DNA from: Rummeliibacillus sp963792445
GTDB taxonomy: Bacteria > Bacillota > Bacilli > Bacillales_A > Planococcaceae
Direction of reading: 5' to 3'
Assembly (NCBI GenBank): GCA_963792445.1
Contig: CAWBWO010000009.1
Location: 124,001-188,000 of the forward strand
Length of the DNA: 64,000 bases
Below, piece after piece: positions 8,230 through 17,330 of the stretch. The position numbers and the translations under genes were made by a program. Under the pieces are notes generated by a model, which saw nothing but the letters and a program-made list of their open reading frames with translations, was not told the DNA's origin and did no database searches. Every line of letters starts with the position of its first letter. The first letter of the stretch is position 1.

Positions 8230-8655
8230 ATGTCAGAAACGACTAATCAAATACAAGCTGAACAATCAGCTGTAAGCCAAGAAAAACTTGATGTATTGGA
8301 ACAACTATTAAAACCTGAAGTACAAGATTCAATTACTGCATTGGTAAACGAATTACCAAAATTGACTGAAATGGTACAAACATTAACTAAAGTCTATGAT
8401 GTTGCAATGTCTTTAGCTACTGATGATGTGTTAAAAAACGATATCGTCGGAGCTGTAGGAGAAATTGCTACTCCAGTCGTGAACTCTGCTAAAGGTTTAG
8501 CTGCAACAGCAATCGAAGCAAAAGACCGTGCTGCTGAAAACACTGAAACTATTGGTTTATTTGGAATGCTACGTTTGCTTAAAGACCCACAAGTACAACA
8601 ACTATTCCGTTTCGCTAATGCTTTCCTTCAAGTGAGCAAAGAACATAAAAATTAA
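8230..8655 (+). CDS. yjlC: DUF1641 protein, partner of NADH dehydrogenase
   Basis: A 141-residue helical protein of the DUF1641 family (QDSITALVNELPKLTEMVQTLTKVYDVA..., GLFGMLRLLKDPQVQQLFRFANAFLQ). The ATG at 8230 is preferred because AAAGGAG ends eight bases before it; a TTG at 8224 lies too near. It lies 40 bases upstream of ndh and behind a Rex-type operator, exactly as yjlC in B. subtilis. The molecular role is unknown. The constant pairing with type II NADH dehydrogenase suggests it aids its stability or membrane placement (inference). Confidence 0.85.
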   Translation: MSETTNQIQAEQSAVSQEKLDVLEQLLKPEVQDSITALVNELPKLTEMVQTLTKVYDVAMSLATDDVLKNDIVGAVGEIATPVVNSAKGLAATAIEAKDRAAENTETIGLFGMLRLLKDPQVQQLFRFANAFLQVSKEHKN

Positions 8656-8695
8656 GAAATAATCTTACATCAATATCGATCATGGAGGATTAATT

Positions 8696-9880
8696 ATGTC
8701 AAAAAAAATACTTATTTTAGGCGCAGGTTATGGTGGCGTATTAACTGCTTTAACTTTCCGCAAATACGCTACAAAAGATGACGCAGAAGTTACTGTTGTC
8801 AACCAATTTCCAACTCATCAAATCATTACTGAACTTCATCGTTTAGCTGGTGGTACAATTAAAGAACAAGCAGTTGCATTCCCATTAGAAAAAATCTTCA
8901 AAGGGAAAGACATCAATCTTAAAATTGCAACAGTTACAGAAATTTCACCAGATAAAAAATTCGTAAAATTAAATGACGGTTCATCATTATCTTACGATAC
9001 TTTAGTAGTAGCTTTAGGTAGCCAAACAGGATTCTTCGGTATCCCTGGATTAGAAGAAAATAGTTTGGTACTTAAATCTGTAAACGATGCAAACCAAATT
9101 AATGCTCATATTGAATCTAAAATTAAAGCATACGCTGCATCTAAAAACCCTGCAGACGGCACAATTGTAATTGGCGGTGGTGGCCTAACAGGTATTGAAC
9201 TTGTTGGTGAAATCATTGACAATATGCCAAAAGTTGCTGAAAAATATGGTGTTGATTTCAGCGAATTCAACGTTAAGTTAGTAGAAGCTGGTCCAAAAGT
9301 TCTTCCTGTATTCCCAGATACATTAATTGAACGTGCTACTGAATCATTATCAAAACGCGGTGTTGAATTTATAACTGGTCTACCTGTAACAGCAGTAGAT
9401 GGCAACAAAATTTCTCTTAAAGACGGATCAGTAATTGAAGCAAATACATTCGTTTGGACTGGTGGCGTTGCTGCACTTCCTGTTGTTGCTGAGTCAGGTT
9501 TAGAAGTAAACCGTGGAAAAGCAACAATCAATGAATTCTTACAATCTACTTCTCACGCTGATGTTTTCGTAGTTGGAGATAGTTCAGTTCTAATCCCTGA
9601 AGAAGGCGCTCGCCCATTATATGCACCAACTGCTCAAAATGCTTGGCAAATGGGTGAAACTGCTGGTTATAACTTATTTGCACAAATTAAAGAACAACCT
9701 ATGAAAAAATTTAGTGCAATTAACTCAGGAACTCTAGCATCACTTGGACGTAAAGATGGTGTTGCTACAGTGGGAGCTAACAATACTGAACTAAAAGGAA
9801 TGCCTGCATCATTGATGAAAGAAGCAAGTAACATGCGTTACTTATCTCACATTAAAGCACTTTACGGTTTAGCATACTAA
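8696..9880 (+). CDS. ndh: type II NADH dehydrogenase (NDH-2)
   Basis: Single-subunit, FAD-containing NADH:menaquinone oxidoreductase that sits on the inner face of the membrane and does not pump protons. The 394 residues have two dinucleotide-binding folds: KKILILGAGYGGVLTAL at the start and TIVIGGGGLTGIELVGEI in the middle. Near the C-terminal third there is VFVVGDSS...LYAPTAQNAWQMG, the FAD and quinone-side motif of NDH-2. The start follows TGGAGGATTAATT. The second gene of the yjlC-ndh operon, closed by a terminator at 9896. Confidence 0.9.
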   Translation: MSKKILILGAGYGGVLTALTFRKYATKDDAEVTVVNQFPTHQIITELHRLAGGTIKEQAVAFPLEKIFKGKDINLKIATVTEISPDKKFVKLNDGSSLSYDTLVVALGSQTGFFGIPGLEENSLVLKSVNDANQINAHIESKIKAYAASKNPADGTIVIGGGGLTGIELVGEIIDNMPKVAEKYGVDFSEFNVKLVEAGPKVLPVFPDTLIERATESLSKRGVEFITGLPVTAVDGNKISLKDGSVIEANTFVWTGGVAALPVVAESGLEVNRGKATINEFLQSTSHADVFVVGDSSVLIPEEGARPLYAPTAQNAWQMGETAGYNLFAQIKEQPMKKFSAINSGTLASLGRKDGVATVGANNTELKGMPASLMKEASNMRYLSHIKALYGLAY

Positions 9881-9895
9881 GCCGATTCATTTAAA

Positions 9896-9929
9896 AACAG
9901 CCTTTCACTTGTGGAAGGCTGTTTTTTTT
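9896..9929 (+). terminator. rho-independent terminator
   Basis: AACAGCCTTTCAC-tt-GTGGAAGGCTGTT with an eight-T run; ends the yjlC-ndh operon and borders the convergent gene. Confidence 0.9.
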
Positions 9930-9932
9930 GCT

Positions 9933-11528
9933 CTATTTAATTTGTTGTTGTATGTCATGAAGTATATTTTCTAATGAGATCACGACACCTTTATCGTCTT
10001 TAAACATAATATGTTTTGGCTTGAAATGAACTGGTGATTCAATTCCAGCAGCTGCTGCAATTCGAAATAACCCTTTGCGTAGCGTAATTAGATAATTTAC
10101 AACTCGATATTTTTTTTCGTCAATCACAAGTGCTTTTTGTAAATCTGGGTCAGTGGTTGCAACACCAACTGGACATGAATTTGAATTGCATCGCATTGCT
10201 TGAATACATCCAATCGTAATCATAAATCCTCGTGCAATATTGACCAAATCAGCACCCATCGCAATCGCAATGGCAATTCGGTCAGGTGTGAACATTTTTC
10301 CTGAAGCAATAATTTTCACTTGGTCACGGACACCATATTTTTGAAGGGTAGAGACAACAATCGGTAAAGCGGATTTTATAGGCAGACCTACACTGTCAAT
10401 CAACTCTTGATAAGAAGCACCAGTACCACCTTCTCCACCGTCTACTGTGATAAAATCGGGCCCGTTGCCGGTTTCTTTCATATATTTTGCTAGTTCCTCA
10501 ATGCTATCATTACTACCAACTACAATCTTCATACCTACAGGTTTACCTGTATGATTTCGAATTTTCTCGATAAATTCACATAAAGAGACTACATCTCCAA
10601 ACTGATGAAATCGATTTGGACTATCGACTGATTTATATGGTTCAACTTTACGAATTTCGGCTACTTCAGGTGTAACTTTCTCCGCATCGATATGTCCACC
10701 TCGTGCTTTAGCACCTTGAGCCAGTTTGATTTCAAATGCTTTGATTTCTGGAAGCTCACTTTTCCTTTTTAATTCGTCCCAATCCACATTTCCGTCTTTG
10801 TCTCGAATCCCAAATAAACCAGGGCCAATCTGCATAATAATATCAACCCCACCTTTTAAGTGATAAGGTGAAAGACCGCCTTCTCCTGTATTCATCCAGG
10901 TTCCTTTTGCTAATCTAAGCCCTTCAGATAATGTCGTAATAGCACGATTTCCTAATGATCCATAACTCATAGCCGACATACCAATAAGACTTTTGACTAC
11001 AAATGGATTTCTTGTTTTCGGTCCAATGATAATAGCATCATCATCATGCAGTAAATAAGCGGATGTTTCTTCATCTTCCCATTTTTCTTCTCGTTGTGAG
11101 AAGAGAGGATCATTTATTAAAATATATCTCTTGGTGGTCACTCTTGTTTCTTTATCTAATTTAATCTCTTCTGTTAATTTTGGAAACATATCATTCCGAA
11201 CATAAAATCCTTCTTTTTCAAAATCACGTTTCGAACCAAAAGCAGCTACTTCACGCATATACTTGGCGCCTTTTACGATATGCTCATAGTCTACACGTGA
11301 AAATGGTTTTCCCTCAAGGTCAGCATCAAACCAATATTGACGCATCTCAGGTCCAATCTTTTCAAAAAAGTAACGAATTCTCCCTAGCACAGGATAATTT
11401 CGTAAAATAGCATGGCGCTTTTGCGTACGATCAATTGAAAATAGATAAACTAAAAAAATAAGAGCACCAATAATTGCAATGATGATGATTCCAAATACGA
11501 TGACAACTAACCAATCTGCGATATTCAT
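9933..11528 (-). CDS. FMN-binding glutamate synthase family protein (YerD-like)
   Basis: At 531 residues it has an N-terminal membrane helix (DWLVVIVFGIIIIAIIGALI) followed by the FMN-binding alpha/beta barrel of the large glutamate synthase subunit: SAMSYGSLG, NTGEGGLSPYH, AQGAKARGGHIDAEKV, DFITVDGGEGGTGASYQ, and RCNSNSCPVGVATTDP, which holds cysteines. It lacks the N-terminal glutaminase domain, so it is not an ordinary GltB. This matches B. subtilis YerD in size and layout; the physiological reaction is not known. The ribosome site AGGAGGATGA precedes the start at 11528. Confidence 0.85.
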   Translation of the reverse strand: MNIADWLVVIVFGIIIIAIIGALIFLVYLFSIDRTQKRHAILRNYPVLGRIRYFFEKIGPEMRQYWFDADLEGKPFSRVDYEHIVKGAKYMREVAAFGSKRDFEKEGFYVRNDMFPKLTEEIKLDKETRVTTKRYILINDPLFSQREEKWEDEETSAYLLHDDDAIIIGPKTRNPFVVKSLIGMSAMSYGSLGNRAITTLSEGLRLAKGTWMNTGEGGLSPYHLKGGVDIIMQIGPGLFGIRDKDGNVDWDELKRKSELPEIKAFEIKLAQGAKARGGHIDAEKVTPEVAEIRKVEPYKSVDSPNRFHQFGDVVSLCEFIEKIRNHTGKPVGMKIVVGSNDSIEELAKYMKETGNGPDFITVDGGEGGTGASYQELIDSVGLPIKSALPIVVSTLQKYGVRDQVKIIASGKMFTPDRIAIAIAMGADLVNIARGFMITIGCIQAMRCNSNSCPVGVATTDPDLQKALVIDEKKYRVVNYLITLRKGLFRIAAAAGIESPVHFKPKHIMFKDDKGVVISLENILHDIQQQIK

Positions 11529-11680
11529 TTCATCCTCCTAAAAAAGACGACATCGATATACTTATAACTTTCACGAAAAATCATCCATTTATTCAATTAT
11601 ATGAGGTAAGATGGCAAAATTAGACCACATGAAACTTGATTTACATTTTAAATAAGGTTAGTATTTAAGGTATCGTGAAT

Positions 11681-11713
11681 AAGAGGTTCTAGCTACCCTC
11701 TCTAAAAAACTAA
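11681..11713 (+). promoter_or_regulatory. preQ1-I riboswitch aptamer
   Basis: The sequence starts AAGAGGTTCTAGCTACCCTC and ends TCTAAAAAACTAA, the class I preQ1 pseudoknot: stem AGAGG/CCTCT, loop TTCTAGCTA, and an A-rich tail pairing back to the loop. It lies 57 bases upstream of queD, the expected target. Known effect: preQ1 binding favours termination. Confidence 0.9.
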
Positions 11714-11718
11714 GAAGA

Positions 11719-11758
11719 ACAGTACTCTTTCTTAGAGTGCTGTTTTTTTAATTAAAGG
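11719..11758 (+). terminator. riboswitch-controlled terminator
   Basis: ACAGTACTC-7-GAGTGCTGT hairpin with a seven-T run, directly after the preQ1 aptamer and before the queD ribosome site. It is the expression platform of the riboswitch. Confidence 0.85.
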
Positions 11759-11769
11759 AGTCTTATTAA

Positions 11770-12243
11770 TTGAATGAATTTAGAATTATCGACAAACTGC
11801 AGAAAATAGACGAGGATATACAACGCAATCAACTAAAATACCATTCTAAACGTGTCCTTGTAAGCAAAGAATTTACTTTTGATGCTGCACACCACCTACA
11901 TTGTTACGAAGGTAAATGCAAAAATCTACATGGGCATACTTATCGAGTTGTATTTGGAATAAGTGGATTTACAGATGCTCGTGGATTGACAATTGATTTT
12001 GGAGAGATCAAATCGATTTGGAAAGAAAAAATTGAGCTCTATTTAGACCATCGTTATTTAAATCAAACATTACCATTAATGAATACAACTGCGGAGAATA
12101 TTGTGGTTTGGATATACGAAAGAATGGAAGAAGCATTGAAACAAAGCCATTCGTATCAAGATGCAAGAGTAGAATTTGTTCGCTTGTTTGAAACACCGAC
12201 AAGTTATGCAGAAGCAAGACGGGAGTGGATGGAAGTTGAGTAA
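11770..12243 (+). CDS. queD: 6-carboxy-5,6,7,8-tetrahydropterin synthase
   Basis: Converts dihydroneopterin triphosphate to 6-carboxytetrahydropterin in preQ1/queuosine synthesis. Zinc ligands are visible as AAHHLH near residue 41 and LHGHTYRV at 54-56; the catalytic cysteine is in YEGKC near 50, and the C-terminal TPTSYAEA is typical. It starts with TTG at 11770, nine bases after AAAGGAG; no ATG is in frame nearby. At 157 residues it is a little longer than the usual 120-150 because of an N-terminal extension. It overlaps queE and is controlled by the preQ1 riboswitch. Confidence 0.92.
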   Translation: MNEFRIIDKLQKIDEDIQRNQLKYHSKRVLVSKEFTFDAAHHLHCYEGKCKNLHGHTYRVVFGISGFTDARGLTIDFGEIKSIWKEKIELYLDHRYLNQTLPLMNTTAENIVVWIYERMEEALKQSHSYQDARVEFVRLFETPTSYAEARREWMEVE

Positions 12244-12964
12244 AATTCCCGTTATAGAGATTTTTGGTCCAACAATACAGGGTGAGGGGATGGTAATTGG
12301 TCAAAAAACCATGTTTGTCCGAACAGCAGGTTGTGATTATTCCTGCTCATGGTGTGATTCCTCCTTTACTTGGGATGGTAGTGGCAAAAATCTAATAAAA
12401 CAAATGACAGCAAATGAGATTTGGCAAGAGCTGAAGAGGATTGGTGGAGACGGCTTTTCTTTTGTCACCATTTCGGGTGGAAATCCTGCGCTATTGAAAA
12501 GTATTGATTGTTTAGTTACTCTATTAAAAGAAAATAATATTCAAATTGGTGTTGAAACACAAGGGAGCAAATGGCAAGAATGGTTTTATCAAATTGATGA
12601 ATTGACGATCTCACCTAAGCCACCTAGCTCAGGCATGAAAACAAATATCGTCATTCTCGATGACATTTTAGAAAAACTTAGAAAAAACAAGAGTAGCCAA
12701 CATGTTTCTCTTAAAATTGTCATTTTTAATGATGAAGATTATCAGTTTGCTAAAAGAATTCATCAACGTTATCAGGAAGTACCATTCTATTTTCAAGTTG
12801 GAAATGATGATATTACAACAACAGATCAATCACAATTAGTCAGCACACTAATCACAAAGTATGAATGGTTAATTGATCAAGTAATCAATGATGAAGAATT
12901 GACCAATGTCAAAGTACTTCCTCAATTACATACTTATATATGGGGAAATAAAAGAGGCGTCTAA
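12236..12964 (+). CDS. queE: 7-carboxy-7-deazaguanine synthase (radical SAM)
   Basis: Radical SAM enzyme converting 6-carboxytetrahydropterin to 7-carboxy-7-deazaguanine. It has PVIEIFGPTIQGEGMVIG at the start and the cluster motif C-x3-C-x2-C (C33, C37, C40 in TAGCDYSCSWC), followed by DSSFTWDG, typical of Bacillus QueE. TTG at 12236 is chosen: the ORF is open further upstream, but homology begins here and GGGAGTGG precedes it. It overlaps the queD stop by eight bases, which indicates translational coupling. queC and queF, usually in the same operon, are not in this window. Confidence 0.92.
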   Translation: MSKIPVIEIFGPTIQGEGMVIGQKTMFVRTAGCDYSCSWCDSSFTWDGSGKNLIKQMTANEIWQELKRIGGDGFSFVTISGGNPALLKSIDCLVTLLKENNIQIGVETQGSKWQEWFYQIDELTISPKPPSSGMKTNIVILDDILEKLRKNKSSQHVSLKIVIFNDEDYQFAKRIHQRYQEVPFYFQVGNDDITTTDQSQLVSTLITKYEWLIDQVINDEELTNVKVLPQLHTYIWGNKRGV

Positions 12965-13027
12965 ATAATTCAATGTTCTATCATGGTACCTATGCTACAC
13001 TAGTCTTAAAGGAGTGAAAGTATAGAA

Positions 13028-13390
13028 GTGAATAGCTTTAAATTAGGGAGTGGACTAGTAGGTGCCACAATATTAATGTGTTATGACTTTTTTAGTGAGT
13101 GGACTATTTGGCGATTGTTTCCGAAATGGATCTTACTTGTTATAGGATTTGCCTTGTTACTATTTAGTGTGTATCCGCCTACTGCTGCCAAAGACAAATT
13201 AAAACATTTTTATGTAGAAGCGACTGTCATGGTGTACTTAGTCGTATGTATACTTGCTTTACCATATTTCGGCGGGCACTCAACAGTTGGGTTTAGTCTG
13301 AATGAGCCGTTTTTCTGGATCATCGTACTATTAACAGTTTGGCAACTAAATTCATATCGGAAACGAATTCTCAAAGAAATGAAGGATTAA
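13028..13390 (+). CDS. small membrane protein of unknown function
   Basis: 120 residues with three or four hydrophobic stretches (ILLVIGFALLLFSVY, VMVYLVVCILALPYF, FFWIIVLLTVWQL) and a basic C-terminus. The GTG start at 13028 follows AAAGGAGTG. The next small gene starts six bases after its end, so the two are probably co-translated. No family is recognised. Confidence 0.6.
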   Translation: MNSFKLGSGLVGATILMCYDFFSEWTIWRLFPKWILLVIGFALLLFSVYPPTAAKDKLKHFYVEATVMVYLVVCILALPYFGGHSTVGFSLNEPFFWIIVLLTVWQLNSYRKRILKEMKD

Positions 13391-13395
13391 CGAAA

Positions 13396-13632
13396 ATGAA
13401 ACATGAAGTTATGATTTTAGATTATTCTTTTCATGGCCCAATCACATGTTTTATCAAAATTCAAGGTTATGATATGCAATATAAGCAATCATTTGAAGGA
13501 TTGATTCGAATGGTCGATGGAATACCATATGGAGATTTATTGATAACAGATAAAAGTGGATTATCATTAGAATGTATACAATTCATTAAGGATTACATAC
13601 GTGAACGATATGATAATGGGTATTTTTCATAG
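13396..13632 (+). CDS. small protein of unknown function
   Basis: 78 residues (MKHEVMILDYSFHGPITCF...). ATG 13396 is chosen over the open frame upstream because the upstream part overlaps the previous gene and lacks a ribosome site, while AAGGA lies within the end of that gene. Mixed beta/alpha pattern with no signal peptide. No known family; the close spacing to the membrane protein before it suggests a shared function. Confidence 0.55.
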   Translation: MKHEVMILDYSFHGPITCFIKIQGYDMQYKQSFEGLIRMVDGIPYGDLLITDKSGLSLECIQFIKDYIRERYDNGYFS

Positions 13633-13819
13633 TTCACAAGAAGAATATCTAGATCAATATTACCCGATTAATCGATTCATGTTCGTTTTGTGCTTTTTCC
13701 TCTCCTAACTTTTTGATTAGTCTTTTTATACTAATTCAATTTTCAGTAAAATAATGCTATTATATTATTATGCTGAATTTACTAGTTCTAAATACATCAT
13801 AAAGGGGGAGGCAAAAAGC

Positions 13820-15499
13820 ATGTCTGTATTAAAAAAAATAAGTGTTGGATTTATCATTTTATTTATCTTCATCTTGGTTTTAATGGGGGTAAATAATAAT
13901 CGGATGAGTAGTGTTGTCGGTTCATTTGATTATGTAATCGATTCCAATATAAAAAATATCAATTTGGTCAACAATATCAAATCAAATCTTGCAAATGAAG
14001 GTTTATATTTAAGAGGATATATGATAGAAGATCATATTTCGAATAAGCAAAAATTACTTACATATCAAGATAATTTAACAAAATCAGTTGATGATTTGAA
14101 AAAGAATGCGGACACAAAAAAACTCAAAGATTACGCAGCGATGATGAGTGATTTATTGGCAAAAAATAACCAGGTCATCAATGATATTGTCCAATTTAAA
14201 GAACAAGGACAGAGCGATGATGCGATTTCACAATTAACCAATGCAGAATCTGTTAATCATGACATGATGAGTTTAATTTCAACAATCGAAAAATTCCAAC
14301 AAAGTGAGTTGGAAAATGCAAGACAAAATGTAAACAATACAGCAGATGTAGCAAAATTTATTTCAATCATCATTGCTATATGTGGCATGATTACATCTCT
14401 ATTTTTTATAAATAGAGTAAGAAGAGTAATCATAAAACCGTTAAAAAAAGTTGTGGAAGGCGCAAAAGCAATCGCTTCTGGAAATTTATCGCAAGAAGAT
14501 ATAAATATAAAATCGAATGATGAATTAGGGGTTCTCGCAGACTCTTTTAATGAAATGAAGAAGAATTTACAATCGGTTATTCAACATATTGGAGAAGGTT
14601 CTCGTCAATTATCTACTTCAATTGAAGAACTTGCAGCATCAACTGTAGAGATTTCGAATGCTGCTGATGAAGTTTCCAATAATGTGGAAGAAACATCTCA
14701 AGGGGCAAATGATTCTGCAGAAATTGCAAAAGACACAGTTTTTGCAATGCATGAAACGTCCATTGGAATTCAAAAAATTGCAGAATCAGCACAAATGCTG
14801 TTTGAACAAGCAAAACAAGCTACCGAACTTGCCAATAATGGTGGTAAAATTCTTGAAATTGCAAAAGGCCAAGTACAGCTCATATCTAAATCAACAAACC
14901 AAACAAATAATTTAATCATTCGACTAAAAAAACAGGCAACTGATATAAAAAATATGACAACTGTTATCACTGATATTGCAGATCAAACCAACCTATTATC
15001 ATTAAATGCAGCAATCGAAGCTGCTAGAGCAGGAGAACAAGGTAAAGGCTTTGCAGTAGTTGCTGATGAAGTAAAGAAATTAGCAGAAGAATCAAAAGGC
15101 TTAGCCGTGAAAATTGTGGAGTTAACCAATACAATTCAATCAGACACAGAAATTGTAGCAAATTCTGTTACTGAAAGTTTAAAAAATGTTGATGACGGTG
15201 TTTATGTCATTACCAATGCAGCGGATGCATTTGGTCATATTGTCGACTCAGTGGAAGAAATGACTAGTCGTTTGGAAGACGTAACAGCCACTTCAGAACA
15301 AATGTCTGCATCAAGTGAAGAAGTAACAGCATCAGTTGAAGAAATTTCAAATCAATCACAACTTTCAGCACAAGCAACAAGTAATATCTCAAGTTCAGTA
15401 GAAGAACAAAATGCAACGATACAAGAAATAAACAGCGTCGTTCAAGAATTAAGTAAACAGGCAGTTGAGTTACAAGAATTAACCCATCGATTTAAATAA
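13820..15499 (+). CDS. methyl-accepting chemotaxis protein
   Basis: A transmembrane chemoreceptor of 559 residues. TM1 is near residues 8-28, a four-helix-bundle type extracellular sensor spans about 30-185, and TM2 is near 190-212. A HAMP domain follows (KPLKKVVEGAKAIASGNLSQEDI), then a long coiled-coil signalling domain. The CheA/CheW-binding tip is TDIADQTNLLSLNAAIEAAR followed by GEQGKGFAVVADEVKKLAEES at about 385-425. ATG 13820 follows AAGGGGGAGG; an upstream in-frame ATG lacks such a site. Monocistronic. The ligand is unknown. Confidence 0.92.
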   Translation: MSVLKKISVGFIILFIFILVLMGVNNNRMSSVVGSFDYVIDSNIKNINLVNNIKSNLANEGLYLRGYMIEDHISNKQKLLTYQDNLTKSVDDLKKNADTKKLKDYAAMMSDLLAKNNQVINDIVQFKEQGQSDDAISQLTNAESVNHDMMSLISTIEKFQQSELENARQNVNNTADVAKFISIIIAICGMITSLFFINRVRRVIIKPLKKVVEGAKAIASGNLSQEDINIKSNDELGVLADSFNEMKKNLQSVIQHIGEGSRQLSTSIEELAASTVEISNAADEVSNNVEETSQGANDSAEIAKDTVFAMHETSIGIQKIAESAQMLFEQAKQATELANNGGKILEIAKGQVQLISKSTNQTNNLIIRLKKQATDIKNMTTVITDIADQTNLLSLNAAIEAARAGEQGKGFAVVADEVKKLAEESKGLAVKIVELTNTIQSDTEIVANSVTESLKNVDDGVYVITNAADAFGHIVDSVEEMTSRLEDVTATSEQMSASSEEVTASVEEISNQSQLSAQATSNISSSVEEQNATIQEINSVVQELSKQAVELQELTHRFK

Positions 15500-15533
15500 A
15501 ATGAATTCGAGCGAAGCGTATACCAATAATTAA

Positions 15534-15570
15534 GGCTATCCTATTGTGTGTTTAGATTAATAGGATAGCC
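15534..15570. terminator. 12-bp hairpin after the chemoreceptor gene
   Basis: GGCTATCCTATT and AATAGGATAGCC form perfect arms around a 13-base loop. No strong T run follows, so termination strength is uncertain. Confidence 0.5.
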
Positions 15571-15677
15571 AAATTATTATATTGAGAATATAAATATGTA
15601 ATTTTCATCTGCAATTGAACAATTGGCCAAAATCACATCAAAACAAGAGATGTACAAGTAGGAAGGTGAACGGATAA

Positions 15678-16511
15678 TTGGAAATCTACTCGTTAAGTGG
15701 ACCAAGTGGAACGGGCAAAAGTACAGCAGCATTATCTTTTGCACACGAGCAGGGAATTGATGGCATTATTGATGACGGACTATTTATACGAAATGGCAAA
15801 AAAATTGCGGGGACATCTGCAAAGTTTGAGAAAAGTGCATACAAAGCTGTAAAAAGGGCAATTTTTACAGATAATAGCCATGTTGAAGAAGTACAAAATG
15901 CAATTCAAGAACAAACAATTGAGAAACTCCTAATTATTGGTACATCAGATAAAATGACTAGTCAAATAGCTGAACGGTTAGATGTTGGAAAAATACAATT
16001 TTATTACCATATAGAAGATTTGCGATCGCAAGCTGAGATAAAGTTAGCTAAATTTATTCGTAAAACGGAAGGTAAACATATAATGCCGATACCAGTTGTT
16101 CAAGTCGAACAAAATTTCTTTAAAAGGTTTATACAAAAAGGTGTAGAAATTTTTTCCTCAAAAAAAGAAAAAATTGGGGAAACGACAATTGTTCAACCTG
16201 ATTTTCATCAACCTTTAGGACAAATCAATCAACAACATTTTATCGAAATCATTAAAGAATCTTGTGAAGAACATGAAATTGTTGAAAAAGTAACGAAAGT
16301 ACAATTTGATTTATTACCATTACCCAAAACCACAGTAAGTATTATTTTGCAAGGGCCTATTAATTTAAATAAACCAATAGCAATCAACTATTTACAACAA
16401 AATATAATGAATGCATTTGTTCAGGAATTCGAATTAGATTTACAAAGTATTAATGTTAAATTAATTTCAATTCAAAGTGAACAAACAAAAGAAGCAACAC
16501 TTCGCTCTTAA
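15678..16511 (+). CDS. P-loop protein with possible Asp23-like C-terminus
   Basis: 277 residues. The N-terminus has a clear Walker A, SLSGPSGTGKST, followed by a small kinase-like domain. After a linker with FFKRFIQKGVEIFSS, the C-terminal part (VSIILQGPINLNKPIAINYLQ, later FELDLQSINVKLISI) has the strand-helix-strand pattern of Asp23/Gls24-type envelope proteins (resemblance only). The TTG start at 15678 follows GGAAGGTGA. I do not know a characterised homologue. Possible roles range from nucleotide-dependent switch to kinase. Confidence 0.6.
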   Translation: MEIYSLSGPSGTGKSTAALSFAHEQGIDGIIDDGLFIRNGKKIAGTSAKFEKSAYKAVKRAIFTDNSHVEEVQNAIQEQTIEKLLIIGTSDKMTSQIAERLDVGKIQFYYHIEDLRSQAEIKLAKFIRKTEGKHIMPIPVVQVEQNFFKRFIQKGVEIFSSKKEKIGETTIVQPDFHQPLGQINQQHFIEIIKESCEEHEIVEKVTKVQFDLLPLPKTTVSIILQGPINLNKPIAINYLQQNIMNAFVQEFELDLQSINVKLISIQSEQTKEATLRS

Positions 16512-16537
16512 TAGACCGAAATGTTGCTTCTTTTTTT
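16491..16537 (+). terminator. terminator overlapping the end of the P-loop gene
   Basis: GAAGCAACActTCG / CGAaaTGTTGCTTC hairpin with a seven-T run. The left arm lies inside the last codons of the CDS ending at 16511, and the structure also ends the convergent gene. Confidence 0.85.
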
Positions 16538-17330
16538 ATGGTATTCGTTTAAATTGTGGTGGTCTTTTTTCAACAAATGCACGTACCCCCTCTGGAAAGT
16601 CCTGAGAATCTACAAAAGGTGTCGAGTTTTTCCATAGAACAGGAGCAGAATCGATGCATTCTTGTACTGAACGTTTTACTGCAAGGACTGAAGCAGGTGA
16701 CATGGAAGCGACAAGCTTACCTAACCGAATAGCATAGCGATCCAAATCCTTTTCTTGTGTAAGATAATTTAACAATCCAACACGGTATGCTTCTTCGCTT
16801 TTTAGCGAACGACCAGTGTAGACTAAATCTTTTGTCATACTAGGACCGATTAGATTTACAAGTCGAGCTGCAAATTTGTTATTTAATGTAATTCCTAACT
16901 TTCCAACTGGAATCCCGAGTCTAGCTTTATCCGAACCTACTCGAAGATCACAAGCAAGAGCTAACTCGAGACCAGCACCCATAGCAGGTCCATTAATAAC
17001 AGCAATTGTTGGAAGTGGTAAATGTTCGATTGTAGAAATTGTTTTTTCCATATGAACGAATGCTTCTTCTGATTGATCTAACGAAATGGAATTAAATTCT
17101 TTTATATCTGAGCCAGCAGTAAATTGTTGTCCATAACCACGAATGAGTAAAACTTTATTTTTTGGGTTGTTTAATGCTCGTAAAGCTATATTTTGAAGTT
17201 CATCCCACATATGTGCAGTGAGTGCGTTCTTGGCCTGTGGACGTCGAATAGTAATAATAGAAAGTCCAGCTGTTTCTTGATAAATAATTTTCGCATCTTC
17301 TTTTTCAAGTCTCGTAGTAGAAATCTTCAA
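16536..17330 (-). CDS. enoyl-CoA hydratase/isomerase family protein
   Basis: A 264-residue crotonase-fold protein. It shows ITIRRPQAKNALTAHMW at the entry strand, the oxyanion-hole segment GYGQQFTAGSDIKEF, and INGPAMGAGLELALACDLRVGSDKARLGIPVGKLGI, the acyl-CoA pocket. It probably acts in fatty-acid or branched acyl-CoA breakdown; the exact substrate cannot be told, as the catalytic glutamates of true hydratases are not unambiguous here. It starts with TTG at 17330 after TTAGGGGGA. Monocistronic. Confidence 0.85.
   Translation of the reverse strand: MKISTTRLEKEDAKIIYQETAGLSIITIRRPQAKNALTAHMWDELQNIALRALNNPKNKVLLIRGYGQQFTAGSDIKEFNSISLDQSEEAFVHMEKTISTIEHLPLPTIAVINGPAMGAGLELALACDLRVGSDKARLGIPVGKLGITLNNKFAARLVNLIGPSMTKDLVYTGRSLKSEEAYRVGLLNYLTQEKDLDRYAIRLGKLVASMSPASVLAVKRSVQECIDSAPVLWKNSTPFVDSQDFPEGVRAFVEKRPPQFKRIP

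Noticed and set aside
9106..9531. 141-residue antisense ORF inside ndh
   Set aside because: Shadow frame of a strongly conserved gene, without a ribosome site.
9933..11528. Ordinary glutamate synthase large subunit (gltB/gltA)
   Set aside because: Only the FMN barrel with a membrane anchor is present; the glutaminase and C-terminal domains are missing.
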